A stretch of 64,000 nucleotides of DNA, taken from positions 372,001-436,000 of the forward strand of contig NZ_BFAY01000011.1 of assembly GCF_003112675.1 (NCBI RefSeq), written 5' to 3'. This document shows, in pieces, positions 1 through 9,697 of the stretch; the stretch's first letter is position 1; each line of letters opens with the position of its first letter. The position numbers and the translations under genes are program-made. Below the pieces are notes generated by a model, which searched no databases, had not been told where the DNA came from, and saw only the letters and a program-made list of their open reading frames with translations. This DNA is from Leptospira johnsonii (lineage in GTDB: Bacteria; Spirochaetota; Leptospiria; Leptospirales; Leptospiraceae).

Positions 1-1458
1 TCTTTGGATTATTGGGCTCATCCTACTTAAATAAGAATTGATGAAATTAAAATTTTCCGCGGGCGTCATCTGCTCCGACAATGTGGTAAAGGAACGAATA
101 TCGCTGAATAGAACAGCCATCTCCTTTTGAATCTGGTCCCCAAGCCTCACATCTAGAATTGAATCCTTTCCTAAGTTTGCTAAGAAATCTTTCGGAACGA
201 ATCTGGCATAAGACTCTGTAAGTATTTTTTGCATCTCCAAGGTTTTAGCCTGAGCTTCTTCCTTTTCCTTTTTCATAATATTGATACGGTCCGCCAAAGC
301 GATGGAGAGAAGGATAACCTCCATCGTAGAACCCAGATACAATCCATATTCAGTTAAGAATGTAGAACCCAAAACATTTATAAAACGAAGAACTACTACC
401 GTTCCAGAAACAGTAAGAACAGTGAATGCCAAAAGGAAATAACGTGCAGGACGAAACTTCTTCAAGAAACTGATAACTGTGGCAGTAGGAATAAAGATCA
501 GAACAGGAAGAGTGAGAAGCAAAGCTAATTTTACGGTAATTTCCGGAGGCAGAACTAATGGAGTGAAAATGATAAATCCATGTGCGACGATCAGCACCTT
601 CATGGATTTATCTAACCATTTCGGAACATTCTCCTTTGTATTCAAAAAGCGTTTCGTGAACAGGAGCACAGACGCCATACAGATGCCAGTAAAGACAACG
701 TAAAAGTTCCTTTGTAAAAATGGAAATGCCGGCCATAGATATTGAAATCCATGTCCCGTTAGAACCAACTGTATTCCTAAAAAACCTAGGATATAGCATA
801 CATAGTAAAAATAACTCACGTCTCTTACGGAGAAGAAGATAAAAATATTATAGAGGATCATCACAATCATCACTCCATAATATAAACCTAAACCATGTTG
901 CATATCGGCGTTATATTGAGAGAATGCATCCTTGTCCCAAAGTGTGAGAGGAATATTCAAACCACCACTGGTCCAAGTCATTAGATAATAAGTCTTTTGT
1001 TGCCCTGGCTCCAATTGGATCTGATAAACGAAGTTACGATTCTTAAAACTTCTGGCAGAAAAAGGAAAAAGCATCCCGCTTTCTTCCTTTGAATATGTGC
1101 CGTCATTATTCGGTTTATAAAATTGTGCTATATCTATATTGCTATAATTTATCTCGACAAGTTTCGAAACGGGTTCAGGAGTATCATTTTCAAAAGTTAG
1201 TCGGAACCAGTAATTATAATTCAATTGTCCGAAATCCAAAGAATCCTTATCTGATTTTATAAATTTAGAATCTGCATCTGGTTTGGAAATGTCCTCGAAT
1301 GTTAATTTTCTTTCTGGATCCTCCAGATAATATATAGACTTACCTAAAGGTAGTCGTTCGATATCTTTACTAACGTGGATCTTATCTTCTGCAGACAAAG
1401 AAGAACCCGCAAATAACGCGGCGAAAATGATATAGAGAATAAAACTTTTACAATTCAT
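1..1458 (-). CDS. 7TMR-DISM adenylate/guanylate cyclase, C-terminus cut by window edge
   Basis: Probable membrane receptor with a cytoplasmic class III nucleotide cyclase. The first 486 codons are visible and run off the left edge. A signal peptide (MNCKSFILYIIFAALFAG) is followed by an extracytoplasmic beta-rich region to about residue 175, which resembles the DISM extracellular domain. A seven-helix block begins near residue 178 (GLYYGVMIVMILYNIFIFF). A charged coiled linker rich in KEKEEAQAK follows. The cyclase domain then starts with MAVLFSDIRSFTTLSEQM, containing the first metal-binding Asp. The catalytic core beyond this lies outside the window, so activity cannot be judged. It is divergent from the SRPBCC gene. 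Ligand and product are unknown. Confidence 0.85.
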   Translation of the reverse strand, partial: MNCKSFILYIIFAALFAGSSLSAEDKIHVSKDIERLPLGKSIYYLEDPERKLTFEDISKPDADSKFIKSDKDSLDFGQLNYNYWFRLTFENDTPEPVSKLVEINYSNIDIAQFYKPNNDGTYSKEESGMLFPFSARSFKNRNFVYQIQLEPGQQKTYYLMTWTSGGLNIPLTLWDKDAFSQYNADMQHGLGLYYGVMIVMILYNIFIFFSVRDVSYFYYVCYILGFLGIQLVLTGHGFQYLWPAFPFLQRNFYVVFTGICMASVLLFTKRFLNTKENVPKWLDKSMKVLIVAHGFIIFTPLVLPPEITVKLALLLTLPVLIFIPTATVISFLKKFRPARYFLLAFTVLTVSGTVVVLRFINVLGSTFLTEYGLYLGSTMEVILLSIALADRINIMKKEKEEAQAKTLEMQKILTESYARFVPKDFLANLGKDSILDVRLGDQIQKEMAVLFSDIRSFTTLSEQMTPAENFNFINSYLSRMSPIIQR

Positions 1459-1524
1459 AAATTACCAAATTTTAAACATTTATTAGATGGACATTTTTCA
1501 GATAGAACATCAGATATGTGACGA

Positions 1525-1974
1525 ATGAATCCTCAAACAATCGTCACCTCGATAGAAATCCAGGCATCCCCTGAAAAAATTTGGAGTATTTTTACCGACT
1601 TCTCCAAGTTTCCTTCTTGGAATCCATTCTTAAAAAGGATCCTCGGCAAACCGGTGCAAGACGGAACGATTATTGTTTTCGACTATTATTTCACAGGAGT
1701 ATATCTGCCCACCAAAGCGTTGATATACGAACTCACCAATTCTAAATCCATATCTTGGAAAGGCGCCTTTCCACTCTTTTTCAAATACATGTTTTCAGGA
1801 GATCATCGTTTCACTTTTGAAAAGATCACTCCCGGTCGCACCAAATTCAGCCACACAGCGATCTTAAACGGGATTATGCCTAATTTATTTAGTTCGCATA
1901 TCCAAACCGCAGTGCGTAATTCACATATAAAAATGAATCAAAAATTAAAAGAGTTAAGCGAAGATAATTTCTAA
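1525..1974 (+). CDS. SRPBCC (START-like) family protein
   Basis: 149-residue single-domain protein. The opening TSIEIQASPEKIWSIFTDFS and the following FPSWNPF are typical of the polyketide cyclase/SRPBCC fold, in which a helix-grip pocket binds a hydrophobic ligand. The C-terminal helix (AVRNSHIKMNQKLKELSE) fits the family. There is no signal peptide, so it is probably cytoplasmic. It starts 66 bases from the divergent cyclase receptor and converges on the SDR gene 7 bases downstream. The ligand is not inferable. Confidence 0.75.
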   Translation: MNPQTIVTSIEIQASPEKIWSIFTDFSKFPSWNPFLKRILGKPVQDGTIIVFDYYFTGVYLPTKALIYELTNSKSISWKGAFPLFFKYMFSGDHRFTFEKITPGRTKFSHTAILNGIMPNLFSSHIQTAVRNSHIKMNQKLKELSEDNF

Positions 1975-1981
1975 TTCGCTG

Positions 1982-2806
1982 TCAGTCAAAAACTCCTTTT
2001 CTTTTCCATGATTCGAAATTTCGAACTCCCTTTTTGGCCATGATCGGGTAGATCAAAGATAATAAGGAAGGGAATAATAACGCAACTCTAGCTAATAACC
2101 CTTGAGAATACGGAACATAGATCTCAGCCTTATCGGTTTGGATCGCTTTCCAAATTGCTTTTGCAACCGCAGAAGGTGGTAAAGGCGGATTGATATAAGC
2201 CATTGGAGAACTGTCCTTAGACGCCATATACTTTGTCATAGGTGATTGAATGGTCCCCGGAAGAATGGAACTGACTCGTATACCTATTTCTTTCCATTCC
2301 AGATACAGACTTAAAGCAAAACCCCTAAGCGCAAATTTGGTCGCACTATAGATAGAATGATGAGGAGCGGGGACAATCCCTGCTAAAGAAGACAATATGA
2401 CCAGTTTACCTTTTGATTTTTTAAGATGAGGTAATCCTAATTTAGTCAGCCGGATGGTGCCGATTATATTAATACCTATCTGCTCATCTATCTCCTCTTG
2501 GGTAAGGTTCTCGAATTTTGAAGGTCTCATGATCCCTGCATTATTCACAAGAACATCGATCTTTCCGAATTGTTTTACACATTCTTTGATGGCCTTTTCT
2601 GAATCGGAAGCCTTAGAAATATCGCACGCAAAAACAATATGGTCTTTTCCTAATGTATCTGCGAACTTCTTCAGATCCGAAGACTGTTTTTGCAGATCGG
2701 TCAAAAAGAGAAGATACCCTTTTTCGGAAAGAAGGGCTGCGGTTTCTCTGCCGATCCCTCCTGCCGCTCCTGTTAGAAAAACGACTGGTCGGTTTTCCTT
2801 AGACAT
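1982..2806 (-). CDS. short-chain dehydrogenase/reductase (SDR)
   Basis: Classical NAD(P)-dependent SDR of 274 residues. The cofactor motif TGAAGGIG is at residues 12-19, NNAG at 88-91, a catalytic Ser near 139-140, the YSATK active-site Tyr/Lys at 153/157, and PG at 183-184. It is the last gene of a three-gene minus-strand unit, 2 bases after the alpha/beta hydrolase stop, so it is probably co-transcribed with that gene and the GMC oxidoreductase. Context suggests a lipid or sterol alcohol/ketone substrate. That is inference only. Confidence 0.9.
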   Translation of the reverse strand: MSKENRPVVFLTGAAGGIGRETAALLSEKGYLLFLTDLQKQSSDLKKFADTLGKDHIVFACDISKASDSEKAIKECVKQFGKIDVLVNNAGIMRPSKFENLTQEEIDEQIGINIIGTIRLTKLGLPHLKKSKGKLVILSSLAGIVPAPHHSIYSATKFALRGFALSLYLEWKEIGIRVSSILPGTIQSPMTKYMASKDSSPMAYINPPLPPSAVAKAIWKAIQTDKAEIYVPYSQGLLARVALLFPSLLSLIYPIMAKKGVRNFESWKRKGVFD

Positions 2807-2808
2807 AT

Positions 2809-4641
2809 TTATCCTTTTTTCACTCCGTTGGAATTCTTACGTAGAAACTCCACTATCCTAGGGAACACGTCCTTATCGCTCTTTTTCCCCATCAAAGTGT
2901 CCTGATGGCCATAACCCTCGGCGATGAACAGTTCATTTTTATTTCCCGGATTCAAACGATTCAATGTTTCGTAAGCTATAATATTAGAATCTTTGAATAC
3001 TTTATTTTGATCACCTGTCACGAACAGAACCGGAGTTTTAACTTCGGAGGCCTTGTCTAGATAATTGTTCGGCAAAGAGTTATAGCGAGCATCCGTAGGC
3101 GTATACTTGATCATGGCCTTTCGACCTACTGCTTTTCTGATATGTCTATAATAGTTCATCGAAGTTGCACCGAACAGATCCCCTACCCTTCTATGAGTGA
3201 TATCCGGAAGATTTGCATGTTCATAACAAGCAGGCCATCCTGTTCCCCACATAAGGCTGAGCATATGACAAGCAGGCTCGTCGCATTCGTGATGAAAAAG
3301 ACTTACGAATCTAGATAATATCTTTCCAGAGGCTATACCGGGCAGATAGTACCAGCGTGGATTTACATTCGGGAATCTGAAAATCGACTCCATCAAAAAA
3401 GGAGAAAACGCAAGTTTGATCTTAGACCAAGTAGGTACATTCGGAGTCAAAGACACACTGTTCGAGACGACGCTCGTGACTCCGTCTATTTTCCCTCCGA
3501 ATAAGCTCATGAAAAATGAGATGGAGCCCACACAATGTACGACAAAATGGATCCTTTTCCCTGCGCCAACTGCGTCTTTTACTACTTTCAAAGCGGCTGG
3601 CACGTCATAAAGAGCGATATCGTCCAAAGTATATCTGTGAGGAAAAAGATTATAATTAAAACGTAAACTTCCTCTCCAGTCAAAACTCCAAACGTCGGTA
3701 AATCCGTTTTCATGTAAATATGTTACAAGATTCTTATGTTCCGGCATAACGAACATATCCGTAGAAGTGGTGAGCCCATGCATTAGGATTACTACATCCT
3801 TACTCTCCTTCTTCTGAAAACGAACTAAATTGAGGGAAATTTTATCTTCCGTAGTGAATGGATGAAAAGTGATCTTAGAATTTTTGACCCCGTCTAGGGT
3901 AAATACTGGAATGTCCCTTTCTCGCCATAGCTCTGGCTCTGCCTTTCTGAATTGGGCCCCGTAAATTTCCCAAAGATTCCCCATGAATAACTCACCGAAT
4001 CTGAACAGAGCGTCTTTTCTTTCCGAAAAAGTACGGCCGTTCGATTTGAAGGTGGTCATCTGCTTAATAAAATCTTTTTCTAATATATGCAGAATCCCTT
4101 TTGCGAGTACCTTCGCTTTAGGTTCTGCCTTTTCTTCTACATATCCTTCGTACACAGTTGTATAAAGTGTAGAAGTGTCTCTCCAGATATTCAAAATACC
4201 GTCGTCTACTACCTTCTTAAATCCGTTTAAGGTAATCTTCTTTCCAGCTTTGTTCTTTAAGAACAAACGGTACTTCATATGTTTTTCGTTAGCAGAAGGT
4301 TTGCCATAATCCACGAAACAATTGAAGACCCCTTTTTCTACTTCGAATCTTCCGCCTAGAGGTTGGCATTCTACCCAACCGATAGCTTCTCCTGTTTCAT
4401 TCGGATCATAGACAAAGAACTGAGTGTCATTCACACGGATCGTTAGGTGAAACATCAGGTAGTTTCCTGCCTTCTTCCCCGCAGCATAATCTTCCTGAAA
4501 ATTAAAAGATCCGGGCATGGAAACGAAACCTTTCATTTCCTCTGTAAACTCTAGACTTACCGGATGAGAATTGACTCCTGTTTTACCGAGCTTAGATTTG
4601 CCGGCATTCTTCTTTGATTTATTTTTCGTCGCTGTCGCCAA
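2809..4641 (-). CDS. alpha/beta hydrolase with Cys in the nucleophile elbow, linked to a GMC oxidoreductase
   Basis: 610-residue protein with no signal peptide. Residues about 25-190 form a beta-rich N-terminal region. An alpha/beta hydrolase domain follows, with oxyanion-hole motif MHGLTT near 287-292. The nucleophile elbow reads VVHCVGS with Cys370 where most relatives have Ser, resembling the GxCxG lipase box of PHA synthases. An Asp follows in VTGDQNKVF and a His in EGYGHQD near the C-terminus, completing a plausible triad. It lies 9 bases after the cholesterol-oxidase-like GMC gene and 2 bases before the SDR. In other bacteria hydrolases of this kind are associated with GMC oxidoreductases (family knowledge, not checked here). 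Acting on a sterol, lipid ester or thioester is inference. Confidence 0.75.
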   Translation of the reverse strand: MATATKNKSKKNAGKSKLGKTGVNSHPVSLEFTEEMKGFVSMPGSFNFQEDYAAGKKAGNYLMFHLTIRVNDTQFFVYDPNETGEAIGWVECQPLGGRFEVEKGVFNCFVDYGKPSANEKHMKYRLFLKNKAGKKITLNGFKKVVDDGILNIWRDTSTLYTTVYEGYVEEKAEPKAKVLAKGILHILEKDFIKQMTTFKSNGRTFSERKDALFRFGELFMGNLWEIYGAQFRKAEPELWRERDIPVFTLDGVKNSKITFHPFTTEDKISLNLVRFQKKESKDVVILMHGLTTSTDMFVMPEHKNLVTYLHENGFTDVWSFDWRGSLRFNYNLFPHRYTLDDIALYDVPAALKVVKDAVGAGKRIHFVVHCVGSISFFMSLFGGKIDGVTSVVSNSVSLTPNVPTWSKIKLAFSPFLMESIFRFPNVNPRWYYLPGIASGKILSRFVSLFHHECDEPACHMLSLMWGTGWPACYEHANLPDITHRRVGDLFGATSMNYYRHIRKAVGRKAMIKYTPTDARYNSLPNNYLDKASEVKTPVLFVTGDQNKVFKDSNIIAYETLNRLNPGNKNELFIAEGYGHQDTLMGKKSDKDVFPRIVEFLRKNSNGVKKG

Positions 4642-4650
4642 TCGAATATC

Positions 4651-6378
4651 CTACCTTAAACTTGCATTCGGCTTCTTGCCTGTAATTCCTTCCGCGACCA
4701 TTTCCGAAAGTGCAGAAATAGTCATAGAAGGGTTAGCACCCACTGCGGTAGGCAATAAACTGCCATCCGCAACATACAAACCTTCGTAACCGAAAACCTT
4801 ACCGAAAGTTTTAGGATCAGAAGAACAAACCCCAGCATTTGTGGAAGGGCCTAAAACACAACCACCCAGAGGGTGAACAGTAACGTTATTACGGACCGGC
4901 CAAGAATAAGTCGGCATCGGGAATCTAGTCTTTGCGTCTGTGAATTTCGCGAACCTTTTGTTCACGTCCATTATAGTATTATAAAGTGTTAAGTTTTCTT
5001 TCTGAGGCCACTGTATTTGAAGATTTCCATTTTTATCCAGATACATCTTTCCATCTGAAGTATCTATTCCCATGCATAGGAGTACCGCGGAAGTATAAGA
5101 AAGATCTCCTTTCAAAGCTTCGCTTAAGAGAAATCCAACTCTACCGAAAATTTTTCCGCTCATAATACTCTTGAACAGTTCTCCGATAAAATGGAAGATA
5201 TACTTTAATTTGAAGATAAGAGGAATCGCACCTGAAACGAAATAAGAAGCAAATACAGGATAACTTGCATCTTGCAGTAGGAATGCCTTTTTAGAATCGA
5301 AACCGGAGAATAAATTATAATCCGTATATTGAGTAATTACCGGACCGTAATTTGGATCAGCCGGCTTCTTCCCTTTGGCAGCAAAAGAAAGAAAATCACC
5401 ATTCCCAGAGAATTGTGTGCCTAATTTGTCGGAGATCTTAGGCAGAGTTTTAAACTTAGTTTTACATTTAAGTAGAAGTTCCGTAGACCCCAAGGTTCCC
5501 GCAGAAACTACGATTCTTTTTGTATCCGCATAGGATTCGGAAGTTTTTCCGTTCTGCAAATTCAAATAATGAACCCTAAAACCGTGTTCACCCGACTGAG
5601 AAGGATCTTCTTCCCCTCTGCTATTCAAAGGAACAATTTTAGTAGCAAGATGCTCCGTTTTTATCTCAGCCTTGTTTGAATGCCTAGCCACAAAAAGATA
5701 ATTCAGATCTAGAGTGTTTTTAGAATGGGTATTACATCCTACATCACATTCTGCGCAGTAAGTACAAGAAGTTTGGACTGCCCCGAAACGGTTTTTTTCC
5801 TGGACTCCTATAGGTGTCGGCTTCTTAAAATCATTCCCGAAGAATACGTTAATGTCCGCTCTTTTGGAAACCCTAGATTCATGCTTAGCGAAATGTTCGT
5901 ACAATTCTGTCCGAACCACTTTGCGTCGATCTTCTCCGGTATCCGGAATGGGTCGAGAGCCTAAGATATCTTTTACTATTTTATAATATGGTTTTAAATG
6001 TTTCTTTTTAATAGTTTCCGGCCAGCGATGATCGAAAACATGATCGGGAGGTTCCAAAAACACGTTTGCATAGATCAAAGAACCCCCACCTAAACCGGCG
6101 GAAAGAACTACATCTAATTTTGGATAATTACGAATATCGAATAGTCCAGTTTGTCTGCCTGCTCGTTTAAACTTGGAAGATCTAGGAATAGGACCTTCTT
6201 CCGGAATGTTCCAGAAGTTTTTGGACATTCCCTCCGGAGATCTCGGAAAAGAACCTTTAGGATATTCTTTCCCTCGTTCGAGTACTAAAACTTTGCCTGG
6301 CCATTTTTTAGACAAACGACAGGCATTGATCGAACCGCCGAATCCGGTTCCGATTATTATAGCCTCGTAAAATTTCAA
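4651..6378 (-). CDS. GMC-family FAD oxidoreductase (cholesterol-oxidase-like)
   Basis: 575 residues. The FAD dinucleotide-binding motif GTGFGGS is at about 10-16, with LVLERG closing the first beta-alpha-beta unit. GLGGGSLIYANV near 95-106 is typical of the cholesterol oxidase branch, and HPLGGCVLG plus GLYVADGSLLPTAVGANP near the C-terminus are conserved GMC elements. A Cys cluster C205-x2-C-x2-C-x3-C215 followed by SKNTLDLNYL resembles a ferredoxin cluster ligand set. No signal peptide is visible. It is the first gene of the GMC-hydrolase-SDR unit and is divergent from a metallophosphoesterase across 104 bases that must hold both promoters. The exact substrate, sterol or other alcohol, is unknown. 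Confidence 0.85.
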   Translation of the reverse strand: MKFYEAIIIGTGFGGSINACRLSKKWPGKVLVLERGKEYPKGSFPRSPEGMSKNFWNIPEEGPIPRSSKFKRAGRQTGLFDIRNYPKLDVVLSAGLGGGSLIYANVFLEPPDHVFDHRWPETIKKKHLKPYYKIVKDILGSRPIPDTGEDRRKVVRTELYEHFAKHESRVSKRADINVFFGNDFKKPTPIGVQEKNRFGAVQTSCTYCAECDVGCNTHSKNTLDLNYLFVARHSNKAEIKTEHLATKIVPLNSRGEEDPSQSGEHGFRVHYLNLQNGKTSESYADTKRIVVSAGTLGSTELLLKCKTKFKTLPKISDKLGTQFSGNGDFLSFAAKGKKPADPNYGPVITQYTDYNLFSGFDSKKAFLLQDASYPVFASYFVSGAIPLIFKLKYIFHFIGELFKSIMSGKIFGRVGFLLSEALKGDLSYTSAVLLCMGIDTSDGKMYLDKNGNLQIQWPQKENLTLYNTIMDVNKRFAKFTDAKTRFPMPTYSWPVRNNVTVHPLGGCVLGPSTNAGVCSSDPKTFGKVFGYEGLYVADGSLLPTAVGANPSMTISALSEMVAEGITGKKPNASLR

Positions 6379-6482
6379 GTAGGCCTCCTAACGTCGAAAA
6401 ATCTACTTATTTGCCGCATTTACCTAAAAATAGCAATAATTAATTGATTTTATTAACGTTTTTTGAATGATTCACATCCTAA

Positions 6483-8027
6483 ATGCCTAAGAGTAAAATT
6501 AAATATATCGTTATCTCCGACATTCACCTCGGAGCATATAACAGTTTGCTTACATACATTGAAGAGTTCCCGGACCCCGTAAAAGATTCGGATAGATTCA
6601 AAGTAAATCCTCAGAAAACTTCCCCGGCACTTGCGGAACTTCTAAACTGTTTAAAACATATCGTTCACTCAGTAAACGGTTCCTCTAAACCTCCTCAGTT
6701 CATATTTTTAGGCGACGTACTTGAATTAGCATTAGGCGATATTAACGAAGCATCCATGACATTCGAAAGATTTTTAGATATCGCATACAAAGAAACGAAA
6801 CATCATTTTTCCGAAAGTATTCTCTACATTCCCGGAAACCACGATCACCATCTATGGGAAACCGCGAGAGAAAAACAATACATGGAATATATTGCGAACC
6901 TAAAGCCGAATCAATATATCAACCAAACGTGGCATACCACAAAGATGGTGAGCCCAGACTTCATACAATCCGATCTACTCACTGGAATTTTGAGAAGAAA
7001 CAAAAAGCTAAAGAGAGCCGAGGCAGTGATAGCTTATCCGAATTTAGAAATTCCTTCTAAAAACGGAAAACGATCTGTGTTCTTAACTCACGGACATTTT
7101 TTGGAAAACATCTACTCTTTGATGAGTACTGTACAAAGGATTTTACTTCCGGAAATTGATGATGATCCGGATGCACCCAAGCGCAATCGCTCTGTTTGGA
7201 GTAAGATGAATGATTATAATCCTTTCAAGAGGGCAAAGGAAATCACATCGCCAAAATCCATTTACGTTCTTGAACGAGAGAACTTCGCATGGATAGATTT
7301 TTTCTGGTCCACACTGGGAAGATCCGGAAAAGTAGGAACAGGAATTGGGCTCATTTACGACATGCTTCAGGATACGAAAGCCGTCGGAAAATTAGCTCAA
7401 AACGTGTCCGCTTATTTATTAAGAAATTTGAATCTTCCCTTCTTCCTACGAATTTTGGGTATCAAATGGCTTCTCTATCAAGGTTTTTCATACATTCTGA
7501 CAAAGATCGTAGTAAAAGTCGGACAAGCTGAAAGAGGAATGTCTGATAGCGTCCTGAGCGAAGAAGTAGTTCATAATATGGATTCTTATCTAGGAGAAAC
7601 TCTTCCAGCACAATGGAAGGCGGAAACTCAAAAAAGCAAAAGAGAATTTCCAAACGACTATACATTCATTTTCGGTCATACACATAAACCGTTTGCAGTG
7701 GAAACCCAAGACTTAGGGTTAAAAATTTCAGGAAAAGAAGTATTCAATACCGGCGGTTGGGTAGTAGATACAATCCAGCCAATGTCCTCTCATGGTGGAG
7801 CGGTATTGTTCATAGACGAAGAGGCAAATGTAGCTTCTTTCAAAGTCTATACGGAGGGAGAAGTAAAACCGAGCTTCTTGGTTCCAGACGGAAAAACAAA
7901 TCCGATGTACGAAACATTGGTAGAAACTGTAGATCTTCAGAATCGAAAGTTTGGGGCCTTATCTAAATCCTTAGAAGAAGAGATACGTCTAAGAAGAAGA
8001 TTACTAAAAGTCAGGATCAAAGAATAA
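6483..8027 (+). CDS. calcineurin-like metallophosphoesterase
   Basis: 514 residues with the full dimetal phosphoesterase motif series: SDIHLG at 12-17, GDVLEL at 77-82, PGNHDHH at 117-123, THGH at 202-205 and FGHTHKP at 398-403. The domain layout recalls UDP-2,3-diacylglucosamine hydrolases, but the protein is about twice the length of LpxH and has a long insertion between the fourth and fifth motifs (about 206-396). The C-terminus is charged and helical. It is divergent from the GMC oxidoreductase and runs almost directly into the convergent fatty acid hydroxylase gene. The substrate is not identifiable. Confidence 0.85.
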   Translation: MPKSKIKYIVISDIHLGAYNSLLTYIEEFPDPVKDSDRFKVNPQKTSPALAELLNCLKHIVHSVNGSSKPPQFIFLGDVLELALGDINEASMTFERFLDIAYKETKHHFSESILYIPGNHDHHLWETAREKQYMEYIANLKPNQYINQTWHTTKMVSPDFIQSDLLTGILRRNKKLKRAEAVIAYPNLEIPSKNGKRSVFLTHGHFLENIYSLMSTVQRILLPEIDDDPDAPKRNRSVWSKMNDYNPFKRAKEITSPKSIYVLERENFAWIDFFWSTLGRSGKVGTGIGLIYDMLQDTKAVGKLAQNVSAYLLRNLNLPFFLRILGIKWLLYQGFSYILTKIVVKVGQAERGMSDSVLSEEVVHNMDSYLGETLPAQWKAETQKSKREFPNDYTFIFGHTHKPFAVETQDLGLKISGKEVFNTGGWVVDTIQPMSSHGGAVLFIDEEANVASFKVYTEGEVKPSFLVPDGKTNPMYETLVETVDLQNRKFGALSKSLEEEIRLRRRLLKVRIKE

Positions 8028-8028
8028 A

Positions 8029-8871
8029 TTAAGATTTCTGCAAGTAAGTAGAAGGGAGGACGGGAATCTCTTCCCCCTTCTTGCCCACACTTGAACTATT
8101 CTCGAAAATTTCGGAATAATCCTTAAAATTAGTCCCCATTATTCTATCCCAAAAATTGAAATATAGACTGTAATTCCCATGAAACTTCTGGTGATGAAGA
8201 TTATGATGGGTAGAAGTATTGATCCATTTCAAGATCGGATGAGTGGTCCAGCCTTTAGGAAAGAATTCATATCCCAGATGCCACCAGATATTCATGATCA
8301 TCGCATAGAAAGTATGGATTAGAAAAACGTAAAAATGAAGTGGAAGGATACAAAGAGCGGGAACTACGTAAACACCTTCCAGAAATGCCTCTACCCAATG
8401 GAAATTATAAGCGGCCATGGGAGAAGGATTTACGGATCTATGATGCACAGAATGTATATAAGAATAAATTTTTCGGTGATGCATGATCCTATGAGCCCAA
8501 TAGAACCAGGTTTCGTGCCAAATAGTAAGTAAACCGAAACTGAATATCGCGTAAGTTAACCCGTATTCCGCAAAATCCTTATATGTTTTGAGATGGAGGA
8601 TCTTCAATTTTCCAAGAATGTATACGGAAACAGCGATTGTACTGAACATAATTAAAGTAATTGCGGATTGTTTTAATTCAAAGATGATCCTTTCTTTTTT
8701 AGGAAAATCCTTTTGGATCCTGAACTTTTGGAAAAAGTCCTTTTTCCAAACCCAGAAGATGAGAAATGCAAGACCTGCGATCGGATAATATCGCAGGAAA
8801 TTCATTTTTAACTGATAAAGAGTAAAACCGGATACGCAATATTCCCAACTTAGCTCACAAACGAATCTCAT
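8029..8871 (-). CDS. fatty acid hydroxylase / sterol desaturase family membrane protein (copy 1)
   Basis: Di-iron membrane oxygenase family, 280 residues from the chosen start. The histidine clusters are HETWFYWAHRIMHH, HSVHH and THHNLHHQ, set between hydrophobic segments. The frame is open 51 bases further upstream, but ATG 8871 is preferred. It has AAGGAAGG upstream, and the downstream paralogue at 26.8 kb begins at the equivalent place (CELSWEYC against CDFGWECV). The copies share most residues over the whole length. It meets the metallophosphoesterase tail to tail with 1 base between them. The likely substrate is a fatty acyl chain or sterol-like lipid, unproven. Confidence 0.85.
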   Translation of the reverse strand: MRFVCELSWEYCVSGFTLYQLKMNFLRYYPIAGLAFLIFWVWKKDFFQKFRIQKDFPKKERIIFELKQSAITLIMFSTIAVSVYILGKLKILHLKTYKDFAEYGLTYAIFSFGLLTIWHETWFYWAHRIMHHRKIYSYIHSVHHRSVNPSPMAAYNFHWVEAFLEGVYVVPALCILPLHFYVFLIHTFYAMIMNIWWHLGYEFFPKGWTTHPILKWINTSTHHNLHHQKFHGNYSLYFNFWDRIMGTNFKDYSEIFENSSSVGKKGEEIPVLPSTYLQKS

Positions 8872-8970
8872 TCCGACCTTCCTTACTTTAGAATAGCCGA
8901 TTTTAAAGATTAAGTCTTTCAAAAAATAGGTCGACGGATCTGATCCAAGGCGCTCAACTAATCGATTCTT

Positions 8971-9591
8971 ATGGCATTCAAAAGAAGTATATTCGCAAGC
9001 GCATCCGAAGATAGATTGGAAAACCTAGTTTTAGAAAGATTAAAACCGGGAGCAGACAAGGAAAAAATAGACGCCCGCATCTGGGACCTTTTCGGTGAAG
9101 TTTGGTGTATTATGTTCACAGACCTTTCTGGATTTTCACGAGGTGTGGAAAAATTCGGGATCATTCATTTTTTACAAACCATACACGAATCCGAAAGAGT
9201 TTTAGTGCCTATCATAGAAGATCATGACGGGATACTTCTCAAATCGGAAGGAGACAGCTTTTTAGTGATCTTCAGGAATGTAGGCAAAGGACTGCAAGCC
9301 GCGATCCGAATGCAAAAAGAATTATTAGAATACAATAAGGACAAAATCCCAGAAGAAAAGATACTTCTCTGTGTCGGACTCGGCTACGGAAAAGTTTTAA
9401 AAATAGGAGACTCAGACGTTTTCGGTTCTGAAGTAAACACTGCGAGTAAGTTAGGAGAAGATACTGCAGAAGCGGGAGAAATCTTAATTACTCAAACTGT
9501 TTTTGATAATGCACAAGATACCGGTTTAAAATTCGAACCGATCCAAGATGTTCCTGCGGGAACGCATGGAGCGTTTAGGGTAGTTTACTAA
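8971..9591 (+). CDS. soluble class III nucleotide cyclase domain protein
   Basis: 206 residues. After a 45-residue N-terminal segment comes a single cyclase domain. FTDLSGFS carries the first metal Asp, KSEGDSF carries the base-recognition Lys and second Asp, and FGSEVNTASKLGE is the transition-state loop. In that loop the usual Arg of VNxAxRL is Lys, which may weaken or alter activity. There are no membrane segments or sensor domain, so any regulation must come through a partner. It is divergent from the fatty acid hydroxylase. Adenylate or guanylate specificity cannot be assigned. Confidence 0.8.
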   Translation: MAFKRSIFASASEDRLENLVLERLKPGADKEKIDARIWDLFGEVWCIMFTDLSGFSRGVEKFGIIHFLQTIHESERVLVPIIEDHDGILLKSEGDSFLVIFRNVGKGLQAAIRMQKELLEYNKDKIPEEKILLCVGLGYGKVLKIGDSDVFGSEVNTASKLGEDTAEAGEILITQTVFDNAQDTGLKFEPIQDVPAGTHGAFRVVY

Positions 9592-9697
9592 TGCGTAAAA
9601 TATCCCATCGCGAATAACGTAGCTAGAATGCATTATCTTGTTGCAAATGATCTCTTCTATTTCAACATTTTGCAAAATCCGATAGGAACAACAGAGA

